Shown here piece by piece: positions 25,813-33,703 of a stretch of 64,000 bases of DNA (positions are counted from its first letter, which is position 1; every line of letters starts with the position of its first letter). The notes under the pieces are model-generated. The model made no database searches. It saw only the letters and a list, made by a program, of their open reading frames with translations, and was not told where the DNA came from. Source of the DNA: an uncultured Cellulosilyticum sp. (GTDB taxonomy: Bacteria; Bacillota; Clostridia; Lachnospirales; Cellulosilyticaceae); contig CAKVCL010000001.1 of the NCBI GenBank assembly GCA_934725855.1, positions 124,001-188,000 of the forward strand, given 5' to 3'. The position numbers and the translations under genes were made by a program.

Positions 25813-27245
25813 TATTTTTCAGTTGGTGCAAAACGTATACGCATTCGAGGTAATTTTTCTATCTTTGTATAATAGTTTTCCATCCAATCTTCTCCTTGGG
25901 TTGGGTCATTTTCTCCTGATGTTGGTGGTGCAAAAATTTTAAGCGTTAAATCTGTAGCACCTTTTAAGGGATTTTCAAAAAATGCAGACATTAAATCAAT
26001 AGTTTTTGCATGAGGTGCTTTATAAAACCATTTGCCATTAAGCTCCATCATATAATTGCCCTCATCTTCAAAAGTCACTTCACAAAATGTTGGGTTACTT
26101 TCAAAATGAACCGGAATCGCTAATCCTGTTGCATCTTCCGCACCACCCCAACGTAAAACAGTCGGTAAGCTTATCGCCTCCCCTTGATTCATTTCAGGTT
26201 TAAAATAATCTTCCCCAATAAGTTTTTTATACATTTTCAAAATAGGTTGTTCAATCCCTACTTCACTATTATTAGGGTCTTCTATTTCAAGGCCTAGCCT
26301 TCCTCTATCTCTAAATTGATACATGGTAAAACCAGTAAACCAAGTCGCATGGTCTGCTTGAATGCGATCTAGGAAATCTTTGACCATATCCGCTTGTTCA
26401 TAAGGCCCCGTTACATCTCCATCTGCATTAAGTTCAGCCATGACCATTGGTTTCGCTATGCCACCATTTAGTTCTTTATATCTTTCATAAGTTGCTTTGG
26501 TTAAGGCATAAGTGTTTTCATTTCGATAACGCATATGAGTACTTCCACCCGTTTCGGCCACATCATATGGCCATCCCCAGTGTAATGCCAAATATTTATC
26601 CACAGCCCATACATCAGCCGCTAAGATAGACGCTTTAAATTCATCTTCCTTTTCTAGTTTTTTATGACTTAAATCTTGAATATCTGCTGCGCATATAACT
26701 GTTTTAACATTAGGGGCATATTGCTTAATAATCTGATGAAATCTTACAAAGAAATCCCCTACTTCTTGATAGCTATAACGTTTGTTATGTGTAAACCAGT
26801 CTCCTGTTGCCTCATGATTAATTCGTAAATACATACGTCCAAATTTTCTAAGGTCTTTGGCAACCGCTATAAGATACTCATCACTTAATCCGCAGTCAAT
26901 CGTCAAGGTTAAATTGACATCCTGCCCATGTCTACGGACATCTCGCATATAAGTAAATGGCTCATCTTCTGTGTTACCATTTAAGCCGCCCTTATAAGTA
27001 AAATAATCATCATACGGATAATCCCATGCAAACGACACATCTGGATGGGCATGAACCACACTCGCACGACCTGGCCATCCTTCATCCATGGGATAATAGG
27101 TATACATCAAGCTAATTGCTCTATGAGGACGTCCTAATTTATGTAATATGTAATCTTGATTCACATATTCACCACGTTCGCTCCCATCTCCTAAATCCAC
27201 TGCACACTTTGCTTTTCCCATATGTAAGCTATATATTTTCTCCAT
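25812..27245 (-). CDS. Glycosidase-like protein, probable (beta/alpha)8 barrel (GH-A clan type)
   Basis: A 477-residue protein with no signal peptide, hence cytoplasmic. No glycoside hydrolase family could be assigned with certainty. Features suggest a retaining TIM-barrel hydrolase: YLRINHEATGDWF places a His-Glu pair like the acid/base of GH26-type mannanases, MVMAELNADGD could hold the nucleophile Glu, and WFTGFTMYQFRDRG resembles the last barrel strand. The C-terminal 120 residues look like a beta domain. The ATG has a strong site (GGAGGAGATT), which directly follows a perfect 12-bp inverted repeat, so expression is probably controlled. Single gene between terminators. Confidence 0.6.
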   Translation of the reverse strand: MEKIYSLHMGKAKCAVDLGDGSERGEYVNQDYILHKLGRPHRAISLMYTYYPMDEGWPGRASVVHAHPDVSFAWDYPYDDYFTYKGGLNGNTEDEPFTYMRDVRRHGQDVNLTLTIDCGLSDEYLIAVAKDLRKFGRMYLRINHEATGDWFTHNKRYSYQEVGDFFVRFHQIIKQYAPNVKTVICAADIQDLSHKKLEKEDEFKASILAADVWAVDKYLALHWGWPYDVAETGGSTHMRYRNENTYALTKATYERYKELNGGIAKPMVMAELNADGDVTGPYEQADMVKDFLDRIQADHATWFTGFTMYQFRDRGRLGLEIEDPNNSEVGIEQPILKMYKKLIGEDYFKPEMNQGEAISLPTVLRWGGAEDATGLAIPVHFESNPTFCEVTFEDEGNYMMELNGKWFYKAPHAKTIDLMSAFFENPLKGATDLTLKIFAPPTSGENDPTQGEDWMENYYTKIEKLPRMRIRFAPTEK

Positions 27246-27255
27246 AATCTCCTCC

Positions 27256-27293
27256 TATAAGCATATGATAGATTTTCATATGCTTATATTATA
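27256..27293 (-). promoter_or_regulatory. Promoter -10 and 12-bp inverted repeat before the glycosidase-like gene
   Basis: TATAAGCATATG (27256-27267) and CATATGCTTATA (27277-27288) are perfect inverted copies with a 9-base spacer. TATAAT (27288-27293, minus strand) sits immediately upstream, and GGAGG immediately downstream. A protein bound here would block the promoter; as RNA the stem would stand right beside the ribosome binding site. Confidence 0.6.
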
Positions 27294-27370
27294 CACAAAT
27301 ATGCCTCACAAGTAATCCTAAAATCTAGACATTCTTTCCCCTAATTATTAAACCTAATACGCACTAAATG

Positions 27371-27401
27371 AAAGGTGTCACCATCAAGTAGCGACACCTT
27401 T
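27371..27401 (-). terminator. Terminator of the feo operon
   Basis: AAAGGTGTC (27371-27379) pairs with GACACCTTT (27393-27401), just after the Cys-rich small gene. The trailing T tract on the minus strand is short. Confidence 0.75.
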
Positions 27402-27411
27402 GATCCTCTCT

Positions 27412-27561
27412 CTATTTGCCGTGGCATTGTTTTGCCTGACTACATCCAGAGCAGCCACAGCCACAAGTACTTTCTCCATTTTTATGGGCTTTTATTTTTT
27501 TATAAATCACCCATCCCATTAAACCAAACACGATACAAGCAATGATGCATGTTGCTAGCAT
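27412..27561 (-). CDS. FeoB-associated Cys-rich membrane protein
   Basis: A 49-residue protein read from ATG at 27561 with a good ribosome binding site (GGAGATGGTATAA). It has one N-terminal transmembrane helix (about residues 3-20) and a C-terminal tail with six more Cys residues in a short stretch (STCGCGCSGCSQAKQCHGK). This matches the small protein family commonly encoded right after feoB in Firmicutes, thought to assist ferrous iron uptake. It starts 15 bases after the feoB stop codon and is the last gene of the operon. Confidence 0.85.
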   Translation of the reverse strand: MLATCIIACIVFGLMGWVIYKKIKAHKNGESTCGCGCSGCSQAKQCHGK

Positions 27562-27576
27562 TTATACCATCTCCTT

Positions 27577-29721
27577 TTACATCTGTGCACTCACTCGTTT
27601 TACGGTACTATTTTTACCTTTACCTACTGTTAATGTGATCATAATCACTGCTATAACAATTACAACTGAAAGGATTGCTTCTATCACACTTCCCCCTAAG
27701 AATAAAGCAGATCCTACCTTATTAATTAATAAGGCAACTAAATAAGCTGTAAAGGTTTGAAAACCAACCGTAATCAGTGTCCATTTCATAGAACCCATTT
27801 CTCTTCGAATGGCTCCAATTGCAGCAAAGCATGGTGCACATAACATATTAAATGCCATAAATGAATAAGCTGATACGGTTGTAAAGTTAGCCGCAATCAT
27901 TGTCCATAAATCTTGTGATTCTTCAGTTGCATCTGCTATACCATAAATCACACCATAAGTTGCCACTACATTTTCTTTTGCAATGAGACCTGTTAAAGTT
28001 GCAACAGCTGCGCCCCAATCGCCAAAGCCAAGTGGTGCAAAAATAGGTGCAATGACCTTTCCAATACTTGCAAGCATACTTGCCTCTGCATCTACCATTT
28101 CTAATGACCAGTTAAAGGATTGTAAAAACCAAATGAGTCCACAAGCCACGAATATAATCGTTCCTGCTTTAATGATAAAGGCTTTTCCTCTGTCCCACAT
28201 GTGAATGAGTACCCCTTTAGCAGCAGGGATATGATAATTTGGAAGTTCCATTACAAATGGTGCAGGTTCACCTGCAAATACACTTATCTGTTTTAATATA
28301 ATACCGCAAATAATAATCATCGCAATGCCTAAAAAGTAAACAGATGGTGCGACCCATGATGCGCCTCCAAATAAGGCCCCTGCAAATAAAGCAATAATTG
28401 GTAATTTAGCACCACAAGGAATAAACGTAGTGAGCATAATCGTCATTTTACGGTCTTTGTCATTTTCAAGTGTACGAGAAGCCATAATCCCTGGCACCCC
28501 ACAGCCTGAACCGATTAACATTGGAATAAATGATTTTCCTGATAATCCAAACCTTCTAAAAATACGATCCATAATAAAGGCAACACGCGCCATATAACCA
28601 CAGTCTTCTAAAATAGCTAAGAAAAAGAACAATAACATAATTTGTGGCACAAATCCCAAAACGGATCCTACTCCACCAATAATGCCATCTACAACTAATG
28701 CCGTAAGCCATGGTGCAACATTTGCGCCTTCCATGAAGCTTTGGACATTCCCCTGTATAATCTCTCCAAATAAAACATCATTCGTCCAATCAGTTACGAT
28801 GGTTCCTACTGAACTTACTGAAATATAATAAACAACCCACATCACTAAAGCAAAAATAGGAAGCGCCAAGATACGATTCGTTACGATTTTATCAATTTTA
28901 TCAGAAATGGTTTCCTGACCTTTCTTCGCCTTTTTAACCGTTTGGCTCACAACATTTCCTATGTATGCATAACGTTCTCCTGTTATAATACTTTCTGCAT
29001 CATCATCTAGCTGTTTTTCACATTGAAGGGTGCAAGCCTCAATTTGTTTTTTTACTGTATCCTCTAATGTGATTGACTTAAGGACTTCTTCATCTCTTTC
29101 GAAAAGCTTAATGGCAAGCCATTTTTTTGACACCTTACTAGTACTTACACTGTCCGTTATTAATCCCTCAATCTGACTTAATGCACTTTTAACTTCATTT
29201 ATCATTGGTAACGTAAAATTTTGAGCTTTATGCTTATAAGCAAGTTCAACCGCTTTATTCGTTACCTCCTCAATACCTTCTTCTTTTAAAGCAGAAATTT
29301 CAATGACTGGACAGCCAAATAACTTTGAAAGTTTTTGAAGGTCAAACTGATCGCCATTTTTTCGAATCAAATCCATCATATTTAAGGCGATAACAATTGG
29401 TACGCCTAATTCCATTAATTGAGTGGTTAAATATAAGTTTCTTTCAATATTCGTCGCATCCACGATATTAATAATAACATCTGGCTCATCTTCTATAATA
29501 AATTTTCTTGTGACCACTTCTTCAAGTGTATAAGGTGATAACGAATACACCCCTGGTAAATCTACAATCTCAACCTCTTTATTCTTCTTGTATTTACCTG
29601 CCTTTTTTTCAACTGTAACCCCTGGCCAGTTGCCTACATATTGTGTGGCTCCTGTTAAGGCATTAAATAATGTCGTTTTTCCACTATTAGGGTTTCCTGC
29701 TAATCCTATTTTTACAGACAT
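27577..29721 (-). CDS. feoB: Ferrous iron transport protein FeoB
   Basis: Main ferrous iron permease of the inner membrane (714 aa). The N-terminal G domain shows G1 GNPNSGKT (residues 9-16), G3 DLPGVYSLSP, and G4 ALNMMD. A helical domain follows, then two Gate domains with Cys-containing GSGCGVPGIMASRT and a second segment with FNMLCAPCFAAIGAIRRE. Length and motifs are normal. Good ribosome binding site (GAGGAG). Second-last gene of the feoA-feoA-feoB-Cys-rich operon, whose promoter overlaps a Fur-like box. Confidence 0.97.
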   Translation of the reverse strand: MSVKIGLAGNPNSGKTTLFNALTGATQYVGNWPGVTVEKKAGKYKKNKEVEIVDLPGVYSLSPYTLEEVVTRKFIIEDEPDVIINIVDATNIERNLYLTTQLMELGVPIVIALNMMDLIRKNGDQFDLQKLSKLFGCPVIEISALKEEGIEEVTNKAVELAYKHKAQNFTLPMINEVKSALSQIEGLITDSVSTSKVSKKWLAIKLFERDEEVLKSITLEDTVKKQIEACTLQCEKQLDDDAESIITGERYAYIGNVVSQTVKKAKKGQETISDKIDKIVTNRILALPIFALVMWVVYYISVSSVGTIVTDWTNDVLFGEIIQGNVQSFMEGANVAPWLTALVVDGIIGGVGSVLGFVPQIMLLFFFLAILEDCGYMARVAFIMDRIFRRFGLSGKSFIPMLIGSGCGVPGIMASRTLENDKDRKMTIMLTTFIPCGAKLPIIALFAGALFGGASWVAPSVYFLGIAMIIICGIILKQISVFAGEPAPFVMELPNYHIPAAKGVLIHMWDRGKAFIIKAGTIIFVACGLIWFLQSFNWSLEMVDAEASMLASIGKVIAPIFAPLGFGDWGAAVATLTGLIAKENVVATYGVIYGIADATEESQDLWTMIAANFTTVSAYSFMAFNMLCAPCFAAIGAIRREMGSMKWTLITVGFQTFTAYLVALLINKVGSALFLGGSVIEAILSVVIVIAVIMITLTVGKGKNSTVKRVSAQM

Positions 29722-29743
29722 TTGATTGGCTCCTCTCTCTTAC

Positions 29744-29965
29744 TTATTCTACGATAATCATTTCTGCGTCTGCTTTACGTAAAGAAAGTTCGTAATTTCT
29801 TACCGTGACTTGAATGGGGTCTCCAAGCGGTGCAACCTTTCGTACAAATATCTCGCATCCTTTTGTAATGCCCATATCCATAATTCTTCTTCGTACTGCC
29901 CCACACCCTTCAATTTTAGTCACTTGTGCAATCTCTCCACACTTCACTTCTTTAAGACTTCTCAT
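29744..29965 (-). CDS. feoA: FeoA family protein (second copy)
   Basis: Small SH3-like cytoplasmic protein (73 aa) that supports FeoB. Typical FeoA features: MRSLKEVKCGEIAQVTKIEG at the start, RRRIMDMGITKGCEIFVRK, then GDPIQVTVRNYELSLRKADAEMI. It has a strong ribosome binding site (GGAGGG) and lies between the first FeoA gene and feoB. Two consecutive FeoA proteins are common in Clostridia. Confidence 0.93.
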   Translation of the reverse strand: MRSLKEVKCGEIAQVTKIEGCGAVRRRIMDMGITKGCEIFVRKVAPLGDPIQVTVRNYELSLRKADAEMIIVE

Positions 29966-29977
29966 TGTTTCTCCCTC

Positions 29978-30187
29978 CTAAACCATAATACGACTTGCCA
30001 TGGACTGTCCTAATGCAATTCTTGAATCTTTAATATTCACGATTAGGTTTTCTCCATTTTTGGAAATGATCGTTACCTCTTCTCCCACAATAAATCCCAA
30101 TGAACTTAAAAATTTCTTAGTCTCATCATTTCCTGTTATCTTTTTTATAGGATAAATTTCACCTTCTTGACCAATGATTAATGGCAT
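29978..30187 (-). CDS. feoA: FeoA family protein (first copy)
   Basis: First gene of the iron operon (69 aa from ATG at 30187; a GTG at 30196 overlaps the GAGGGTG ribosome binding site and is less likely). It has the FeoA fold: FLSSLGFIVGEEVTIISKNGE followed by LIVNIKDSRIALGQSMASRI. More divergent at its N terminus than the second copy. Probably an accessory of FeoB. Confidence 0.9.
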   Translation of the reverse strand: MPLIIGQEGEIYPIKKITGNDETKKFLSSLGFIVGEEVTIISKNGENLIVNIKDSRIALGQSMASRIMV

Positions 30188-30230
30188 TTTGTTCACCCTC
30201 TTCTTTTTAATAAACTAAAGTTTATGCTTT

Positions 30231-30282
30231 GATAATGACTTTCATTGATTTAAATTATAGAATATCATTTTTATTTTGTCAA
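30231..30282 (-). promoter_or_regulatory. feo operon promoter with Fur-like box
   Basis: On the minus strand TTGACA (30277-30282), a 17-bp spacer and TATAAT (30254-30259) give a perfect housekeeping promoter. Immediately downstream, GATAATGACTTTCATTGAT (30231-30249) matches the 19-bp Fur consensus at about 13 positions. It covers the expected start point near 30247, so iron-bound Fur would block transcription. Confidence 0.75.
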
Positions 30283-30392
30283 ATTAATGTTTTACACTTT
30301 TTATCTAAAGTTTTTCTCTAATCCTGTCGATAAATGTTAATAACAGTAATTTATCTGCTATTTTGTTGTACTTGCAAGGAGGTGTATTAACT

Positions 30393-30821
30393 ATGATGAA
30401 CTTTAAATTTGATTGGGATCCCATGCTAGAATTGCACATTCCCCGTATAGACCAACAACATAAGAAATTTTTTGAAATTGGCCGCACGATTGAACAACTC
30501 TTGCTTATTCACTGTGCTGGAGTTACAGATAAGCAACTTTTAAATATACTTTATGATTTACGTGATTTTATTACTTATCATTTTTATGATGAAGAAGCCA
30601 TTATGGAACAGGTTCAATATCCAGATATAGAACATCACAAAGCTGAACATCATGAATTCATTAAATACATCAATGGCATTGATTATACAAAGCTTTGTGA
30701 ACAGCCTTTTGAGCAACTGTCCATTATTGAAGACCATATGGTAGATTTAGTCTTTAATCATTTAGTTAAGGAAGATCAAAAAATTATAAAATACTACTTT
30801 GATGTCATCAGAGATATATAA
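30393..30821 (+). CDS. Bacteriohemerythrin
   Basis: Cytoplasmic four-helix protein that binds O2 at a di-iron centre; in anaerobes probably for oxygen sensing or scavenging, or iron handling. The ligand pattern is complete: first His in RIDQQHKKFF, HxxxE in YHFYDEEAIM, HxxxH in HHKAEHHEFI, and HxxxxD in FNHLVKEDQK. The start at 30393 has AAGGAGGTG 8 bases upstream and gives 142 residues. Divergent from the feo operon, with which it may share iron control. Confidence 0.95.
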   Translation: MMNFKFDWDPMLELHIPRIDQQHKKFFEIGRTIEQLLLIHCAGVTDKQLLNILYDLRDFITYHFYDEEAIMEQVQYPDIEHHKAEHHEFIKYINGIDYTKLCEQPFEQLSIIEDHMVDLVFNHLVKEDQKIIKYYFDVIRDI

Positions 30822-30823
30822 AT

Positions 30824-30857
30824 AAAAAAAGGAAGCTTTAATAAGCTTCCTTTTTTT
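30824..30857. terminator. Terminator of the hemerythrin gene
   Basis: Perfect hairpin AAAAAAGGAAGCTT-TAAT-AAGCTTCCTTTTTT right after the stop codon; A/T flanks allow action in both directions. Confidence 0.93.
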
Positions 30858-30911
30858 ATTTATCCAATAATTGACTCATAACACCCTTAAGTTCATCCAC
30901 ATTCTTCCGTT

Positions 30912-31064
30912 TTAATGAGCTATTTTAACCGTTTCTTGCTTCTGTGGTCTACGATTTTCTATAATACTGCCTCTAAGCTTATCTTTATGATAAAGCATGG
31001 CAATATAAATATTTTTTTCTCCCCCTCTAGCTCTGTAATAGCAAATTGTTTCACCTTTTTTCAT
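30912..31064 (-). CDS. Small basic protein, 50 aa, unknown function
   Basis: A minus-strand frame from ATG at 31064 to TAA at 30912. It is preceded by a perfect ribosome binding site (AGGAGG, 7 bases before ATG). The protein starts MKKGETICYYRARGGEKNIY and is Arg/Lys-rich, without signal peptide or Cys motif. No family recognised. Convergent with the hemerythrin gene, whose terminator lies between them. Below the size many gene finders accept. Confidence 0.6.
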   Translation of the reverse strand: MKKGETICYYRARGGEKNIYIAMLYHKDKLRGSIIENRRPQKQETVKIAH

Positions 31065-31333
31065 CTTGTTTTCCTCCTGATATCTTCCCGTTTATTCTAT
31101 GTAATTATTATTCAAAAGACGTCGAACATTTGTTTTATCTTTTACAGTATAGCACGTAGCGAACATTTGTTCTAGTACTTTTTTAAAATAATTATCTATT
31201 CATTACTCTATGAGAAGTGGCCTCTATTTATGCGGAATTTATTTTAGAAAAGTATTTTTAATCTGTAGATATTGTATATTGTCATTTTTTTAGTTATTAT
31301 GAATGAGATAATAGACTTAAGTAGGAGGACATT

Positions 31334-32590
31334 ATGAATTCATTTCAAGACCGTCTTGAAAAAATCACAAGACGTTACCGTATATTTTTTAAATGGCTAG
31401 CTTTAGCTTGTATTGTAGGAATCGTAGTCGGTAGCATTGGCACTTTATTTCATTATGCGATTGCCAAAGCAACTACAATTAGAACGACTTATCCTTGGCT
31501 TACTTTTTTCCTTCCTTTAGCAGGCTTACTGATTGTTTTTCTCTATCAACTTACGGATCAATCAAATGATATAAGTACCAATTTAGTCCTTGAATCTATT
31601 CGTTCATCTAAGCATCTGCCACTCGTTATGGCGCCATTAATTTTTATTTCTACTACATTAACCCACCTTGTTGGAGGGTCTTCAGGACGAGAAGGTGCTG
31701 CGCTTCAACTTGGTGGAAGCCTTTCTACCTTTATTGGAGATTGCTTTCATTTAGATAAGAACGACTTACATATTCTTACGATGTGTGGTATGAGTGCTGC
31801 CTTTTCTGCACTTTTTAGAACGCCTATTGGTGCAACCGTCTTTGCTATGGAAGTGGTGAGTGTCGGGATTATGTACTATGTGGCTTTAGTGCCTTGCATT
31901 ATCGCTTCACTTCTTGGCTATGCCATTTCTGGATACTTTGGCGTAGAATCCACTTCTTTTAAGCTTAAGCTGCTCTCTACATTTGATGCGCTTACACTGA
32001 TTAAAGTGGTTGGTTTAGGCATTCTCTGTGCTATTTTAAGTATTTGTTTTTGTAACGCTTTGCATCTTGCCCATAAAATTTATTCTAAATACCTGAAAAA
32101 CCCTTATTGGCGCGTGGTTGTTGGAAGTTGCTTGCTTATTGTCCTTATCCTGATTCTTCCTGCAGAGGATTATTTAGGGGCAGGTATGCCTGTTATTGAA
32201 AAAGCGCTTTTTGGCTCTGCGCATTATGAAGCGTTTCTACTTAAAATTCTTTTTACAGCGATTACTTTAGGCGCTGGATTTAAAGGTGGTGAAATTGTCC
32301 CTTCTTTCTTTGTAGGGGCCACCTTTGGTGCTGCCTTTGGTCCTTTATTAGGGCTGCCAAGTTCTTTTTCAGCGAGTTTAGGGCTTATCGCTTTATTCTG
32401 TGGTGTAACCAATTGCCCAATGACTTCATTTATATTAAGTACTGAAATGTTTGGTGACCAAGGAAGCATTTATTTTATGCTCATTATTGCCATTAGCTAT
32501 ATGCTTTCTGGATATAGTGGACTTTACTCCAAGCAAAAGATGATGTATTCCAAATTTAGACCACAATTCTTAAATCAGCTTACCCATTAG
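31334..32590 (+). CDS. ClC family chloride channel/antiporter
   Basis: Integral membrane protein (418 aa) of the voltage-gated chloride channel family: ion-conducting motifs GGSSGREGAALQLGGS and FRTPIGATVFAMEVV, and GAGFKGGEIVPSFFVGATFG near residue 318. No C-terminal CBS domains. Such short ClC proteins in Firmicutes are chloride, and in some subfamilies fluoride, transporters; here the usual fluoride-type GREGV pattern is only approximated, so the ion is not assigned. AGGAGG precedes the ATG. Single gene with terminator. Confidence 0.93.
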   Translation: MNSFQDRLEKITRRYRIFFKWLALACIVGIVVGSIGTLFHYAIAKATTIRTTYPWLTFFLPLAGLLIVFLYQLTDQSNDISTNLVLESIRSSKHLPLVMAPLIFISTTLTHLVGGSSGREGAALQLGGSLSTFIGDCFHLDKNDLHILTMCGMSAAFSALFRTPIGATVFAMEVVSVGIMYYVALVPCIIASLLGYAISGYFGVESTSFKLKLLSTFDALTLIKVVGLGILCAILSICFCNALHLAHKIYSKYLKNPYWRVVVGSCLLIVLILILPAEDYLGAGMPVIEKALFGSAHYEAFLLKILFTAITLGAGFKGGEIVPSFFVGATFGAAFGPLLGLPSSFSASLGLIALFCGVTNCPMTSFILSTEMFGDQGSIYFMLIIAISYMLSGYSGLYSKQKMMYSKFRPQFLNQLTH

Positions 32591-32610
32591 TTTTTTAAGT
32601 GTCAAAAAGA

Positions 32611-32652
32611 CACCCACAAAGTCAGGAGATTTTTCCTATTTGTGGGTGCCTT
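32611..32652. terminator. Terminator between the ClC and dut genes
   Basis: CACCCACAAA (32611-32620) pairs with TTTGTGGGTG (32639-32648), with an inner AGGA/TCCT pairing, followed by CCTTTTTCATTT. Serves the convergent clc and nrd operons. Confidence 0.85.
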
Positions 32653-32677
32653 TTTCATTTAAAATGGATTGACTTTC

Positions 32678-33175
32678 TTACTTACCAGAAGATCCTAAAC
32701 GACCTGTTCCTCTTTCGGATTCAAATTTAAGGAGTTCTTCATAAGAAATTTCTTCTGTATAGAGTTTTGGGACTTCAACCATAAGGCATTGACTGATTCC
32801 TTTTTCATAAGGATAGATAATAACATCTTCTCTGCCTTCAAAAGCCTTGCAGTGAGCTTTCATAATGACAAGTGTCTTATCATTATGATTGGTAACAGGG
32901 ACAAACCATTCTCCACGATAGCCTGAATCGACTACCCCAGCTCTTTGCCCCATCCCTTTTATTCCTGTGGAGCCACGTTCTTTTAAAATGGCTACATAAT
33001 CACTTGAAAAGGCAGACGCCAAACCAGTAGAAACCATTTTTGTTTCATGCGGTGGAATCTCAAGATACTCCTCCTCAAAACATGCATAGATGTCAAATGC
33101 CCCATCTTCTACTCTTTTAGATGGAATAATAGCTCCTTCTCTTGTTTTCGCAAAATAAATTTTTTGATGATCCAT
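32678..33175 (-). CDS. dUTPase family nucleotidohydrolase
   Basis: Trimeric dUTPase/dCTP-deaminase-like protein (165 aa) that would hydrolyse dUTP to dUMP. The five family motifs can be traced: GAFDIYA (1), KERGSTGIKG (2), GVVDSGYRGEW (3), KGISQCLMV (4) and ERGTGRLGSSGK (5, C-terminal arm). It is the third gene of the nrdD-nrdG operon, 12 bases after nrdG, with GGAGTTTGACCC as ribosome binding site. Pairing with a ribonucleotide reductase makes sense, as both shape the dNTP pool. Confidence 0.9.
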   Translation of the reverse strand: MDHQKIYFAKTREGAIIPSKRVEDGAFDIYACFEEEYLEIPPHETKMVSTGLASAFSSDYVAILKERGSTGIKGMGQRAGVVDSGYRGEWFVPVTNHNDKTLVIMKAHCKAFEGREDVIIYPYEKGISQCLMVEVPKLYTEEISYEELLKFESERGTGRLGSSGK

Positions 33176-33187
33176 GGGTCAAACTCC

Positions 33188-33688
33188 TTAAGCTAAATTC
33201 AATAATATGGGTTTATTTTCTTTTAATGAGGGGGGTACATCAATGATGCGCTGATTGCTGCTCCCTCTAAAACGTAATCGTAAATCTTTTAGGTTCTCAA
33301 CAAAAGGGCCATCGACTAATACATCACAATAAGATAAAATCTCTCGCTTATGCGCATCTTTTATAATGACTTCAAAGGTATCTCCTGAATATAACCAAAT
33401 AGACTTATCCGTTTCTTCTTTAATACGTCTTAATAGTTTGGGCATGGCAGCATCCTGTTGCATGGGTTCACCCCCTAGAATAGATACCCCATGAACATTA
33501 TCATTTTTTACATAACTCATAAATAATTCTTCTGCTTCACTATCCCAAGGTTTTCCATAGTGAAAATCCTGATAGGCTTTATTAAAGCACCCTGGGCAGT
33601 GATGATGACAGCCAGATACAAATAAAGTTGCACGGACTCCTAACCCATTTGCAATATCATACTTTCTCATTTGTGCATAGTACATCAT
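33188..33688 (-). CDS. nrdG: Anaerobic ribonucleoside-triphosphate reductase activating protein
   Basis: Radical SAM activase (166 aa) that generates the glycyl radical on NrdD. The cluster-binding motif is CHHHCPGCFN (CxxxCxxC), followed by VHGVSILGGEPMQQ, the usual GGE motif. Starts 15 bases after nrdD with GAGG as ribosome binding site; two tandem ATG codons leave one residue uncertain. Complete length for the family. Confidence 0.96.
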   Translation of the reverse strand: MMYYAQMRKYDIANGLGVRATLFVSGCHHHCPGCFNKAYQDFHYGKPWDSEAEELFMSYVKNDNVHGVSILGGEPMQQDAAMPKLLRRIKEETDKSIWLYSGDTFEVIIKDAHKREILSYCDVLVDGPFVENLKDLRLRFRGSSNQRIIDVPPSLKENKPILLNLA

Positions 33689-33703
33689 AACGCCTCAAAT
33701 CTA

